NCBI RefSeq assembly: GCF_017114865.1 | Contig: NZ_JADEYH010000022.1 | Location: 21,640 to 85,639 of the forward strand | Source: Streptomyces verrucosisporus | GTDB lineage: Bacteria > Actinomycetota > Actinomycetes > Streptomycetales > Streptomycetaceae | DNA: 64,000 nucleotides | Reading direction: 5' to 3' | In this document: piece by piece, positions 7,624-15,679 of the stretch | Layout: each line of letters opens with the position of its first letter | Position numbering within the stretch: position 1 is the stretch's first letter | Program-made: the position numbers and the translations under genes | Notes under the pieces: model-generated | Told to the model about the DNA's origin: nothing | What the model saw: only the letters and a program-made list of their open reading frames with translations | The model's database searches: none

Positions 7624-9117
7624 GTGGCCCGCGTCGCCGTGATCGGTGCCGGTATGGGTGCCCTGGCGGCCGCCGCCCGGCTCGCCCGGCGGGGGCACCG
7701 GGTCACCGTGTACGAGCGGGCGGCCGTGTGCGGGGGCAAGCTCGGCACCGTGCGCCGGGACGGTTTCGTCTTCGACACCGGGCCGTCGCTGCTGACCATG
7801 CCCGAGGTCTACCACCGGCTGTTCGCGGACACCGGCGAGCCCTTGGAGCGCTGCGTACCGCTGAGGCCGGTGGAGCCGGCCTGCGTCTACCGGTTCGCCG
7901 ACGGGGCCCGCCTGGCGATGCCCGGCGACCCGCGACTGGTGCCCGGTGCGCTGGACGATGCCCTGGGCGAAGGCGCCGGAGCGCAGTGGGCCCGGCTGCA
8001 CACGGCCTCCGGCGAGCTGTGGCGGCTGGTGGGCGAGGACGTGCTGCGGCGTCCGCTCGGCGGCCCGGCGGGACTGGTGCGCCACGCGGTCCGCCCCCGC
8101 GGCCTGGCCGCCGTCGCTCCCTGGCGCACCCTGCGGGGCACCGGACGGCGGTATCTGAGCGACCCCCGGCTGCGCATGTGGCTGGAGCGCTACGCCACCT
8201 ACAGCGGCTCCGACCCGCGGCGCGTGCCCGGTGTCATGTCGGTGGTCCCGTACGTGGAGCAGCACTACGGCAGCTGGTACGTCCCCGGCGGTCTCCGCCT
8301 GCTGGCCGAGGCCTTGGAGCGGCGCTGCGCCGAGCTGGGGGTGCGGTTCCGCTACGGCTGCGAGATCACGGCGGTGGACACCTCGGGCCGGGGCGTCACA
8401 GGGGTCCGCACGGCGGACGGCGGCACGGCGGCGGCGGACGTCGTCGTCTCCGGCGTCGACGCCGCGGTCCTCTACGGACGTCTGGCGGCGGACCGGCGCG
8501 GGCGCCGGCCCCTGAGCACCCTCGCGCGTGCCCGGCCCTCGCTGTCCGGGTTCGTCCTCCTGCTCGCGCTGCGCGGGCGGGATCCCCTGACACCGCACCA
8601 CCGGGTCCTGTTTCCGGCGGACTACGACGCGGAGTTCGACGCCGTCTTCGGTGCCCGGGCCCGTCCCGCCGCCGACCCGGCGGTGTACATCAGCGCGCCG
8701 GATGACGCCGCGCTGCGTCCCGGTGACGCACACGAGGGTTGGTTCGTCCTGGTCAACGCCCCCCGGCACGGACAGCGGGGGACGCCCGGCACCGTCGACT
8801 GGACCGTCCCGGGCCTCAAGGAGTCCTACGCCGAGCGGATCCTGGACATCATGGCCGCCCGCGGCGCGGACGTGCGACCGCGCCTGCTTTGGTACGAGGT
8901 CCGCAGCCCCTTCGACCTGGAACGCGAGACCGGAAGTCCGGGCGGCGCCATCTACGGCGCCTCCTCCAACGGAGTCCGCGCCGCCCTTCTCCGCCCGGCC
9001 AACCGCTCCCCCGTCCCCGGGCTCTTCCTCGTCGGCGGATCGGCCCACCCCGGCGGCGGCCTCCCGCTGGTGGCGCTGTCGGCGGAGATCGCCGCGGCGC
9101 AGATCGGCGGTGCCTGA
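7624..9117 (+). CDS. CrtI/CrtD-type carotenoid desaturase (phytoene desaturase family)
   Basis: A 497-residue FAD-dependent amine-oxidase-fold enzyme. The N-terminal dinucleotide-binding motif is VAVIGAGMGALAAAARLARRG. It is followed by the family motif VCGGKLGTVRRDGFVFDTGPS. MWLERYATYSGSDPRRVPG and the C-terminal GLFLVGGSAHPGGGLPLVAL are diagnostic for bacterial CrtI-like desaturases. Beside CruF and CruG genes, a 3',4'-desaturase role (CrtD-like) is more likely than the first phytoene desaturation. GTG at 7624 follows the previous stop by 1 nt. No crtE or crtB is present, so the backbone must be made elsewhere. It ends 13 nt before the convergent BrkB fusion gene. Confidence 0.85.
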   Translation: MARVAVIGAGMGALAAAARLARRGHRVTVYERAAVCGGKLGTVRRDGFVFDTGPSLLTMPEVYHRLFADTGEPLERCVPLRPVEPACVYRFADGARLAMPGDPRLVPGALDDALGEGAGAQWARLHTASGELWRLVGEDVLRRPLGGPAGLVRHAVRPRGLAAVAPWRTLRGTGRRYLSDPRLRMWLERYATYSGSDPRRVPGVMSVVPYVEQHYGSWYVPGGLRLLAEALERRCAELGVRFRYGCEITAVDTSGRGVTGVRTADGGTAAADVVVSGVDAAVLYGRLAADRRGRRPLSTLARARPSLSGFVLLLALRGRDPLTPHHRVLFPADYDAEFDAVFGARARPAADPAVYISAPDDAALRPGDAHEGWFVLVNAPRHGQRGTPGTVDWTVPGLKESYAERILDIMAARGADVRPRLLWYEVRSPFDLERETGSPGGAIYGASSNGVRAALLRPANRSPVPGLFLVGGSAHPGGGLPLVALSAEIAAAQIGGA

Positions 9118-9130
9118 CCGCGCGGAGCCG

Positions 9131-10801
9131 CTATCTCAGCGCCCGCGCCACCCCGGCCGCCAGTTGTGCGAGGCCGACGGCTCCGGCCGCCGTCCAGCAC
9201 ACCGCGCACACCGTCGCCCAGTCCCACCCCGTCCCCGGCGTGCCGTCGGGCAGCAGACCGCTTCCCAGGCACGCGACCGCGCTCAGCACCACCCGCAGCG
9301 GCCGTTCGGCGACGCTCAGCGCTCCCACCCCGCGCATTCCCGCCGCGTTGGCCCGGGCCCGGACGTACTCGTGCAACTGGGTCAGGAGAGCGGCCGCCAG
9401 GCACCAGGAGGCCGGTGCCCCCAGAACGTACAGGACCGCGACGAGCAGAAGGTCCGCCACCCTGTCGGCCAGGGCGTCCACCACGGCGCCCAGCGGGCGG
9501 GCCCGGCCGGTGACCGCGGCGACCGCGCCGTCCAGTCCGTCGAACAGGCCCGACAGGACGACGAGCGCGCAGGCGGCCAGCGGCCAGCGGCCGCCCTCGG
9601 CCGCCGGTGCCACGGCGGCGGCCGCCGCGAGGGGACCTGCCAGCGAGAGGAGGTCGGGCGGCAGGGCTCGGAGCGGACGTGTGGAGGCGCAGCGCTGGAC
9701 CAGCACCACCCACGCCGAGGCCAGAGCGCTTCCTGAGGGGTCGTGCCCTGCGTGGAGTTCGGCCCACCGGGCCAGGGCGTCGTCGCGGCCGTGCGTCCCG
9801 GGTCCTGTCAACGGTGTCCCGCGGCGGAAGCGCTTCTTCACGGCCGGGGGCGTTTCGGACCTCGGCGGAGGGGACGGTTCACCGGGCGGCCGGCCACCCG
9901 GGGCCCGGTGCCTCCGGAAAGGGCGGAGCGTCGCGAGAAGGGTCTCCGTGCGGCCCTCCAGGCAGAGCATCAGCTGGTAGCCGACGAGCAGGACCGCGTG
10001 CAGCAGGTACAGCCACAGCCCCAGCGCCACGGTGACGCCGGGGACGACGAGCCCGCCGAACGGCAGGCTCCAGTCGACCGGGATGGCCAGGAACACCACG
10101 AAGCCGCCGAGGAACCCGCACAGGAACGCCCCCGTCACGAACGCGGCCGGGACCGTCGCCCGGGAAGCGGCGGCGCCGACGCCGACGAACCGGAAGACCA
10201 GGAGCACTTCTGTGGAGAGCAGGACCCACAGCAGGTGGAAGGCCAGAAAGGCGGACAGGGCGGCCTGCGGGCCGCCGGCTTCGGCCTGCCGGGCCAGCGC
10301 CGGGCCGGCGTACAGGAGGGCGCCCATGAGCAGCGGGGCCGCCACGAGCGCGGGCACCATCCCCAGCCTGCCGCGCCAGCCGGTGAACGTGTCCTCCTCC
10401 GCCGCCGTCGGGGACAGCTGCAGGAAGCCCCGGCGCAGTCCTTCGCCGTACACGGTGGCGGGTACCAGTGTGATGGCGAGAGCGGGCCAGGACAGCCCGA
10501 CCGCCGCCTCGGCCAGGGTCCGCAGCCCCGTCTGCACCCCGTGCCCGTGGGGAAGCGCGTCCGCGATCTGCGCCACGGCCTGCCGGATGCCGTCCGCGCC
10601 GATCGCGAACGCGCACAGCCGGAGCAGGAGCAGTGCCAGGGAAACGACGGAGATCATTCCGAAGAAGGAGATTCCCGCCGCGACCAGGGCCACCTGTCTG
10701 CCGTGCAGGCCATCGCGCACCTCGCGGACGAGCAGACGCAGCGCACCCCGCCTTGTGTGCGTAGCACCAGTCGGCACCGCCGGCTCCTCTGCGTGCGTCA
10801 T
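9131..10801 (-). CDS. BrkB/YihY-type membrane protein fused to a CDP-alcohol phosphatidyltransferase
   Basis: One frame encodes 556 residues. Residues about 15-300 look like a YihY/BrkB membrane protein: GRQVALVAAGISFFGMISVVSLALLL, then five or six helices and LYLLHAVLLVGYQLMLCLEGR. After a charged, proline-rich linker (about 305-360), residues 380-556 form a CDP-alcohol phosphatidyltransferase with the motif D-G-L-D-G-(A-V-A-A) and GAVVDALAD, i.e. DxxDG...G...D...D. The usual A-R after DG is replaced by AVAA. Such enzymes move phospho-alcohols in phospholipid synthesis. I chose ATG 10801 because the longer frame upstream is compositionally poor; the ribosome binding site is weak. The fusion is unusual, and the adjacency to carotenoid genes may be incidental. 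Confidence 0.78.
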   Translation of the reverse strand: MTHAEEPAVPTGATHTRRGALRLLVREVRDGLHGRQVALVAAGISFFGMISVVSLALLLLRLCAFAIGADGIRQAVAQIADALPHGHGVQTGLRTLAEAAVGLSWPALAITLVPATVYGEGLRRGFLQLSPTAAEEDTFTGWRGRLGMVPALVAAPLLMGALLYAGPALARQAEAGGPQAALSAFLAFHLLWVLLSTEVLLVFRFVGVGAAASRATVPAAFVTGAFLCGFLGGFVVFLAIPVDWSLPFGGLVVPGVTVALGLWLYLLHAVLLVGYQLMLCLEGRTETLLATLRPFRRHRAPGGRPPGEPSPPPRSETPPAVKKRFRRGTPLTGPGTHGRDDALARWAELHAGHDPSGSALASAWVVLVQRCASTRPLRALPPDLLSLAGPLAAAAAVAPAAEGGRWPLAACALVVLSGLFDGLDGAVAAVTGRARPLGAVVDALADRVADLLLVAVLYVLGAPASWCLAAALLTQLHEYVRARANAAGMRGVGALSVAERPLRVVLSAVACLGSGLLPDGTPGTGWDWATVCAVCWTAAGAVGLAQLAAGVARALR

Positions 10802-11179
10802 GAGGCATATGCGTGCTTTGACGTGACGATACACAGGAGACAGCGCGACAGCGGTCCCCCCATGGGCGCGCACACCTTCGCCGCGGCCTCGGCGCGGGAC
10901 TGTGGGGCGTCCGGCCCTCCGCACCGCATCCGGCGGTGCCCGCGGCGGCACCGGCCCCGGGAGCGGGCGCGGTCCGCCGCAGAGGCCGGCCGGCGGGGAT
11001 CTCGCGGCGCCTCCGGGGTCTCCGGGACGGGGCCGGGGATGTCTTGATCCCACCCCTTGCCGCCTTGGCATGTCATCGTCATTCTGGGCCATGCGGTGGC
11101 TTCTACCCGCATAGAAGAAGCCGCCCGCGCCCGTGTACCGCCCCTCATCCATCCACTCCGTCGCCCACAGGAGACCCGC
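10802..11179. other. Divergent intergenic region
   Basis: About 380 nt between two divergent genes. Only the CAGGAGA ribosome binding site (near 11169) for the GTG at 11180 is clear. No operator-like palindrome or small gene was convincing. Long frames crossing this region on both strands are non-coding. Confidence 0.4.
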
Positions 11180-12310
11180 GTGGTCAGACACAGGTTCAGG
11201 AACACAGTCGTGTGCGCCGCCCTCCTCTCCCTCGGCCTCGGCTGCGTCCAGGGGGTCGCCTCGGCCTCCCCGCCACCCGACACATCCCGGGGGTCCGCGA
11301 CCGTCACCGCGATCGAGGACAGCACCGCCCGTTCACTGGCCGCCTCCCTCTCCGATCCCGCCTGGCAGGCCCGGATCGAGGAGGCCGCCCTCGCCTCGGA
11401 CGGAGTCGGTCTCGGCGGTCTCGCGGGGAAGGCGTCCTCACCGGCCGCGAAGGACTTCGGATCGGTGGTCGCCGACGCCGACCGGGACCTGGCTGCGGCC
11501 AAGGGCCTCGGCACCAAGGCCGGCCCCCTGCTGCGGCTCCGCCTCGCCGACGAGTCGATGCGCGAGGCACTCAAGGCCGGAGCCGAACCGCTGGTGGCGG
11601 TCGCACCCGCCGACGACAGCGCAGCGACGGTCACCGCCTACGACAGCGCGGGCCGCACCCACACACTGGACGCGCACCGGCTCCCCGAACGCCCCGTCTA
11701 CGTGGTCGGTGTCGACGCCGAGCGGGCCGTCACCGCGGGCATGGCCGTCCTGCGCGAGGAACTCGCCCGGCACGGCCTCTCCACAGCCGGCCCGGTGGAC
11801 TCCGCGAGCACCGCGAGCGACGGTTTCTGGACAAGCCGTATCACCTCCGTGAGGCTGTCCGACGACGAGGAGCCCTGGATCAAGGGCGATGCCGAGATCT
11901 TCTCGCTGGTGACCGGTTTCGGCCCGGACGGCAAGGTACGCGTCGACCCGGTCGACATGCCGTACCTGGACGAGGACGGCAGGACCTACCAGCCCAACCA
12001 GATCCTGGTGAACTGGTCGTACTACAAGTACAACCTCGCCGACGTCGTGATGATGGAGGAGGACAGCGGCACCAACTACCGGTCGCTCGCCAAGGCCCTC
12101 GCCGACGCCCTGCTCACCATCATCGACATGGGCGCCCACATCCCGCTGGTCAACGCCGTACTGGACGCCATGCCCGACCACTGGTGGACCGACGATCCCG
12201 ATTACGTGGACTCCTGGTACACCCTCGCCCGGAACAGCGCGGGCTCGTTCAGGGGCGCACGGGGCAACGGCACCATGACGCTCGAACCGTACTGGGTGTC
12301 GGCCTTCTAG
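11180..12310 (+). CDS. Secreted DUF3103-like protein
   Basis: A 376-residue protein with a clear Sec signal: RHRFRN then a hydrophobic core VVCAALLSLGLGCVQGVASA, cleavage probably after residue 28-30. The mature part has an all-alpha first third and a more acidic C-terminal domain: WIKGDAEIFSLVTGF, VDMPYLDEDGRTYQPNQILVNWSYYKYNLADVVMMEEDSGTNY in pieces, and DDPDYVDSWYTLAR. I believe it belongs to the DUF3103 family, whose function is unknown; this is recall, not a search. The start is GTG at 11180 with AGGAGA upstream; an ATG at 11057 is in frame but the residues between do not look coding. No partner gene is evident. Confidence 0.65.
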   Translation: MVRHRFRNTVVCAALLSLGLGCVQGVASASPPPDTSRGSATVTAIEDSTARSLAASLSDPAWQARIEEAALASDGVGLGGLAGKASSPAAKDFGSVVADADRDLAAAKGLGTKAGPLLRLRLADESMREALKAGAEPLVAVAPADDSAATVTAYDSAGRTHTLDAHRLPERPVYVVGVDAERAVTAGMAVLREELARHGLSTAGPVDSASTASDGFWTSRITSVRLSDDEEPWIKGDAEIFSLVTGFGPDGKVRVDPVDMPYLDEDGRTYQPNQILVNWSYYKYNLADVVMMEEDSGTNYRSLAKALADALLTIIDMGAHIPLVNAVLDAMPDHWWTDDPDYVDSWYTLARNSAGSFRGARGNGTMTLEPYWVSAF

Positions 12311-12464
12311 GTGTACCGTCCCGGCCGGGCGGCCCCGGGAGCCGCCGGTGCCCGGCGCCGGACGCCTGCGATGCCGACGGACGTGGTCTTGACGGTTCCC
12401 CGGGGCACGCCTCACGATGCGCCCCGGCGATTATCCCAGCCGTCATAACCGAGGGAGGGGCGGC

Positions 12465-12560
12465 ATGCTTCTGGCCGACGTCCAGGAAGTGCTCGCGGAG
12501 GACGAGATGTTCGAACTCCTCGAGGAAGCCAGGGAAAACTGCTTCGCCGCGGTCGAGTGA
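12465..12560 (+). CDS. 31-residue acidic peptide with single Cys (candidate precursor peptide)
   Basis: A short frame with a strong ribosome binding site (GAGGGAGGGG, 5 nt before ATG). The peptide begins MLLADVQEVLAEDEMFELLE and ends ENCFAAVE. It is strongly acidic and predicted helical, with one cysteine close to the C-terminus: leader-like body, short core-like tail. The codons show normal third-position G/C bias. The next gene (12645) encodes a GRDP-like protein on the same strand. I do not recognise the peptide. A modified-peptide precursor is only one possibility; a regulatory or helper micro-protein is another. Confidence 0.5.
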   Translation: MLLADVQEVLAEDEMFELLEEARENCFAAVE

Positions 12561-12644
12561 CGCGGAGCACACCGACGCTCTCCCGGAGCGGGCGACGGCC
12601 GCCCGTCGCGCCCGCCGCCCGCTCCCCGGCCACAGGGGCCACCC

Positions 12645-12971
12645 GTGATCGATGTGATGTCGTACGTCCCCACCGAGGTTGTGCACGTTCTCCGCGCACG
12701 TCTCCCCGAGCGGTCCCATGTGGAGATCGACGCCCAGCTCGGCGAGTGCCTGAAGTTCCTCTACATCGTCTCCGCCGAGGAGGCCACCTTCCTGCCCCTG
12801 ACCAAGGAAGTGGACGAGACCTGGCACGAGTCGATCCTGCAGACCGTCTTCTACCAGAAACTGTGCCGCGAGCTTCCCGGCGGGCGGTTCCTGCACCACC
12901 CCCCGGCCCCCCTGGGCGAGTACGCCGAGCGGGTCGGACGGCGGGAGTCGGTGCGCCGGCTCCTGCCGCCG
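12645..12971 (+). pseudogene. GRDP-like protein, apparent loss of native 3' end
   Basis: From GTG 12645 (or ATG 12657) the frame encodes a protein like the glycine-rich-domain-containing-protein-like family: VHVLRARLPERSHVEIDAQL, FLYIVSAEEATFLPLTKEVD, and the core DETWHESILQTVFYQKLC with PGGRFLHHPPAP. Coding bias holds to about 12970, where the sequence enters the 3' end of the opposite-strand flavin reductase. The frame then has no stop until 14687, running antisense through two genes, so the true C-terminus was probably lost by a frameshift or deletion. Alternative frames stop at about 13010 and 13081. It follows the 31-residue peptide by 84 nt and may be its partner. The end given here is an estimate from codon bias. 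Confidence 0.5.
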
Positions 12972-13502
12972 TCAGGGAGCCCGAAGCGGCGGGAGCCGGG
13001 CCGTCGTGGCGTAGGAGCCGTCGTGGCGCACCAGCGCCGGCGCCTCCTGCCGTATCCCGCCGGCGTCGACCTCGCCGATGACCAGGACGTGGTCCCCGGC
13101 GGGGTGCCTGGCGACGACGCGGGCACTGAGCCAGGCCGGCGCGGCGGTCAGGACCGGCAGTCCGCCGGATTCGCGCAGGCACGCCGTACCGGCGAACCGG
13201 TCGACGCCGCCGCGCGCGAAGCGGTCGGCCAGTTCCCGGTCGCCTGCTCCCAGCAGGTGGACGGCGAAGCGGTCGGCCCGTTGTACGGCCCCTGCGACCG
13301 AGGCGGCGGTCGCCACGCAGAAGGAGACCAGGGCGGGTTCCAGGGAGACGGATCCGAAGGAGGTCGCGGTGAATCCGGCCGGTCCCGGCACGGTGATGAT
13401 CGTGACGCCGGCCGCGTGGCGTCGCAGCGTCCGGCGCAGGAGGGCGGCCCTGGCGGCACCCGCCTCCCCCCGCCCGTGGCCGGAGGTGGTGGTGTGGGTC
13501 AT
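12972..13502 (-). CDS. Flavin reductase-like (FMN-binding split-barrel) protein
   Basis: A 176-residue protein of the flavin reductase/HpaC-like split-barrel family. The core motif is LRRHAAGVTIITVPGPAGFTATSFGSVSLEPALVSFCVA (shown here as the T-x-T-S-F-x-S-V-S-L-x-P-P/A-L signature). Then come DRFAVHLLGAGDRELADRFA, GDHVLVIGEV and a C-terminal YATTARL. Such proteins reduce FMN/FAD with NAD(P)H for a partner monooxygenase. ATG 13502 has GAAGGAAG upstream. It lies downstream of the aldolase/DHDPS-like genes on the same strand, but a strong hairpin in the 186-nt gap suggests separate transcription. Confidence 0.8.
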   Translation of the reverse strand: MTHTTTSGHGRGEAGAARAALLRRTLRRHAAGVTIITVPGPAGFTATSFGSVSLEPALVSFCVATAASVAGAVQRADRFAVHLLGAGDRELADRFARGGVDRFAGTACLRESGGLPVLTAAPAWLSARVVARHPAGDHVLVIGEVDAGGIRQEAPALVRHDGSYATTARLPPLRAP

Positions 13503-13573
13503 GTTCTTCCTTCGCTCTGCGGCGTGGTGGGTGGGCGCTCCTTCCGGCGGCATCGCCCCGGGAGGGCCCGGTG

Positions 13574-13612
13574 CCCCGCACAGGGGGCGCTGTCCACGCC
13601 CCCTGTGCGGGG
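13574..13612. terminator. Perfect 16-bp hairpin between DHDPS-like and flavin reductase genes
   Basis: Arms CCCCGCACAGGGGGCG (13574-13589) and its exact complement (13597-13612) enclose 7 nt. It probably ends the leftward aldolase/DHDPS-like transcript. Confidence 0.75.
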
Positions 13613-13688
13613 TGCTCCAGGTCCGCGTGCGCCCTCGCCGGCGCCGCTCGCTCGGCCTGGGGCAGGGACGCGAGCGGCGCCTGCGGTC

Positions 13689-14627
13689 TCAGACCGCGGA
13701 TCCCGCGGCGCTCGCCGCCGCGCCGTCCGCCGGGGGGCGGGAGCCGAGCGGCCGGAGGATCTCCCCGAGTCGCTCCGTCTCCTCGTCCGGCAGGGGCAGC
13801 AGGGGCGGCCGCGGCAGGCCGACCCCGCGGCCCTGGATCGCGAGACCCGCCTTGACGGCCCGTGGCAGGCCGTGGCCGACGATGAACCTCAGGAACGGCA
13901 GGAGCTCCGCCAGCAGCGCGTCGGCCCGTTCCCGCTCCCCGCCCGTCGCCGCGGCGTGGAGTTCCAGAACCTGCCGCGGGACCAGACAGGGCGCCGCGGT
14001 GCACCAGCCGGCGGCACCGGAGCGGAACGCCTCGAGCGCCACCGGGTTGTTCCCGTTGTAGACCGACAGCGCCCCGTCGGACAGCTCCCGGATGGCACGG
14101 AAGCGTGTGACGTCGCCGGAACTCTCCTTGACCATGGTGAGGTTGGGGACCTCACGGGCCAGGGAGACCACCGCCTCCGGCTCCAGATCGACTCCGCTGG
14201 TGCCCGGGTTGTTGTAGAGCATCATCGGAAGGTCGGTCGCCGCCGCCACCGCCGTGTAGTGCCGTACGAGTTCCGCCTCGGTCAGTTTCCAGTACACCTG
14301 TGGGAGCACCATGATCGCGGTGGCTCCGTGGCGGGCGGCCACGCGGGCACGGCGGATCGTGCCCTCGGTGCTCCAGTGCGAGACGCCGACCACCGTGGGG
14401 ACCCGGCCGGCGACGGTCTGCAGGGTGGTCTCGCAGACGGCGTCCCACTCGGCCTCTCCGAGGTAGGCGCTCTCGCCGGTGCTTCCCAGCGGTGCGACGG
14501 CGTGGCTTCCGGCGTCCACCAGATCGCCGGTGAGCCGGCGCAGCGCGGCCAGGTCGACCTCTCCGGTGACGGGGTCGAAGGGGGTGACGGGGTAGGAGAT
14601 GATGCCCGTCAGGGGCGGGTTGGTCAT
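13689..14627 (-). CDS. Dihydrodipicolinate synthase-family (DapA-like) lyase
   Basis: A 312-residue (beta/alpha)8 class I aldolase of the DHDPS/NAL family. Seen: PVTPFDPVTGEVDLAALRRL, the GSTGESAYL substrate loop, the catalytic tyrosine in MLYNNPGTSGVDL, the Schiff-base lysine in LTMVKESSGDVTRFR, and a C-terminal helix bundle. The GSTGE and YNNP motifs fit pyruvate-utilising family members. The operon partner is not a lysine-pathway gene, so a catabolic 2-keto-acid aldol reaction is more likely than lysine synthesis (inference). Its ATG overlaps the stop of the upstream aldolase gene (ATGA). A terminator hairpin follows. Confidence 0.85.
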   Translation of the reverse strand: MTNPPLTGIISYPVTPFDPVTGEVDLAALRRLTGDLVDAGSHAVAPLGSTGESAYLGEAEWDAVCETTLQTVAGRVPTVVGVSHWSTEGTIRRARVAARHGATAIMVLPQVYWKLTEAELVRHYTAVAAATDLPMMLYNNPGTSGVDLEPEAVVSLAREVPNLTMVKESSGDVTRFRAIRELSDGALSVYNGNNPVALEAFRSGAAGWCTAAPCLVPRQVLELHAAATGGERERADALLAELLPFLRFIVGHGLPRAVKAGLAIQGRGVGLPRPPLLPLPDEETERLGEILRPLGSRPPADGAAASAAGSAV

Positions 14628-15424
14628 CAGAGTTCCACCTGGCCCTTGATGCAGTCGGGGTGGTTGCGCAGTGCTCTGCGCGCGTAGTAGGCGAAGTTCG
14701 CCGCGTTGCGCCGGCCGGTGGAGGTCCAGTCGTGGGCCTCGCGGGCGAGGACCGGGTCCAGCGGCTGGATGGTCCCCGCCGACATGGCCAGCAGTTGGAG
14801 GCGGGCGGCGCGCTCGATGAGCACGGCCAGGTTGCACGCCTCCTCGATGGTGGATCCGGTGGCGAGCTGGCCGTGGTGGGCCAGGATGACGGCCCGCTTG
14901 TCCCCGAGGGCCGCGGAGATGATCTCGCCCTCCTCGTTGCCCACGGGGACGCCGGGCCACTCCTTGAGGAAGGCGCAGTCGTCGTACAGGGGGGTGGTGT
15001 CCATCTGGGAGACCACCAGGGGCACCTCCAGCATCGCGAGTGCCGCCGTGTGCAGCGAGTGCGTGTGGATGATGCAGTTGACGTCCTCCCGGGCCCGGTA
15101 GATCCAGGAGTGGAACCGGTTCGCGGGGTTGGGCATGCCCTCCCCTTCGACGACCTGGAGGTCCTCGTCCACCAGCAGGAGGTTCTCCTCGGTGATCTCG
15201 TCGAAGCCGAGCCCCAGACGCTGGGTGTAGTAGGTGCCGGGCTCCTGCCCGCGCGCGCTGATCTGGCCGGCGAGCCCCGAGTCGTGTCCGCCGTCGAAGG
15301 CGATGCGGCACGTCAGGGCCAGCTTCTGCCGCGTTGTCAGTTTCGGGTCGCCGAAGTGGTCGTCCATCTGCCGCCTGGCGCGGTCGACGAGCACGCCCTT
15401 CGGATCCCGCAGGGTGTCTGCCAT
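14627..15424 (-). CDS. Class II aldolase/adducin-family protein
   Basis: A 265-residue zinc-dependent class II aldolase-fold protein. Visible: SGLAGQISARGQEPGTYYTQ, the catalytic/zinc-site VNCIIHTHSLHTAALAML (HTH metal ligands), and the third zinc histidine in AVILAHHGQLATG, followed by EACNLAVLIERAARLQLLA. The family includes L-fuculose- and L-ribulose-phosphate aldolases and related decarboxylases. The ATG at 15424 is preceded by a GGAGCAGAAC-type site. First gene of a two-gene operon with the DapA-like lyase and divergent from an XRE-cupin regulator, suggesting regulated catabolism of a hydroxy- or keto-acid. Confidence 0.85.
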   Translation of the reverse strand: MADTLRDPKGVLVDRARRQMDDHFGDPKLTTRQKLALTCRIAFDGGHDSGLAGQISARGQEPGTYYTQRLGLGFDEITEENLLLVDEDLQVVEGEGMPNPANRFHSWIYRAREDVNCIIHTHSLHTAALAMLEVPLVVSQMDTTPLYDDCAFLKEWPGVPVGNEEGEIISAALGDKRAVILAHHGQLATGSTIEEACNLAVLIERAARLQLLAMSAGTIQPLDPVLAREAHDWTSTGRRNAANFAYYARRALRNHPDCIKGQVEL

Positions 15425-15508
15425 GTTCTGCTCCGGTTCCGGGGCCCGGCCTGTCGGCGGGCCCCGCTTCGGGTGCCGTCCGAGCCGGCACCGTGAGGAA
15501 ACTGAGTT

Positions 15509-15527
15509 CACTTTAGGACACAAAGTG
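15509..15527. promoter_or_regulatory. Inverted repeat CACTTT-N7-AAAGTG, candidate operator
   Basis: This 19-bp AT-richer palindrome lies in the divergent promoter region between the aldolase operon and the XRE-cupin gene. A single site could control both directions. Assigning it to the XRE-cupin protein is inference. Confidence 0.5.
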
Positions 15528-15679
15528 TCATGACGCAACGGGCGGCCGGGGACGGCATGGGCCCACAGGGGCCGGAGGGATCGGCCGCGCGGGGGAGGCG
15601 GACCGGAGGAGCGTCGCGGGACATACTGGGGGTCCGCCCGGCCCCGTTCCGACGCCGGGCGCGCGAAGGGAAGACGTCA

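Noticed and set aside
12972..14687. Continuation of the GRDP-like frame to 14687
   Set aside because: Codon bias changes at about 12970 and the rest is antisense to the flavin reductase and DapA-like genes; only the first 110 codons look real.
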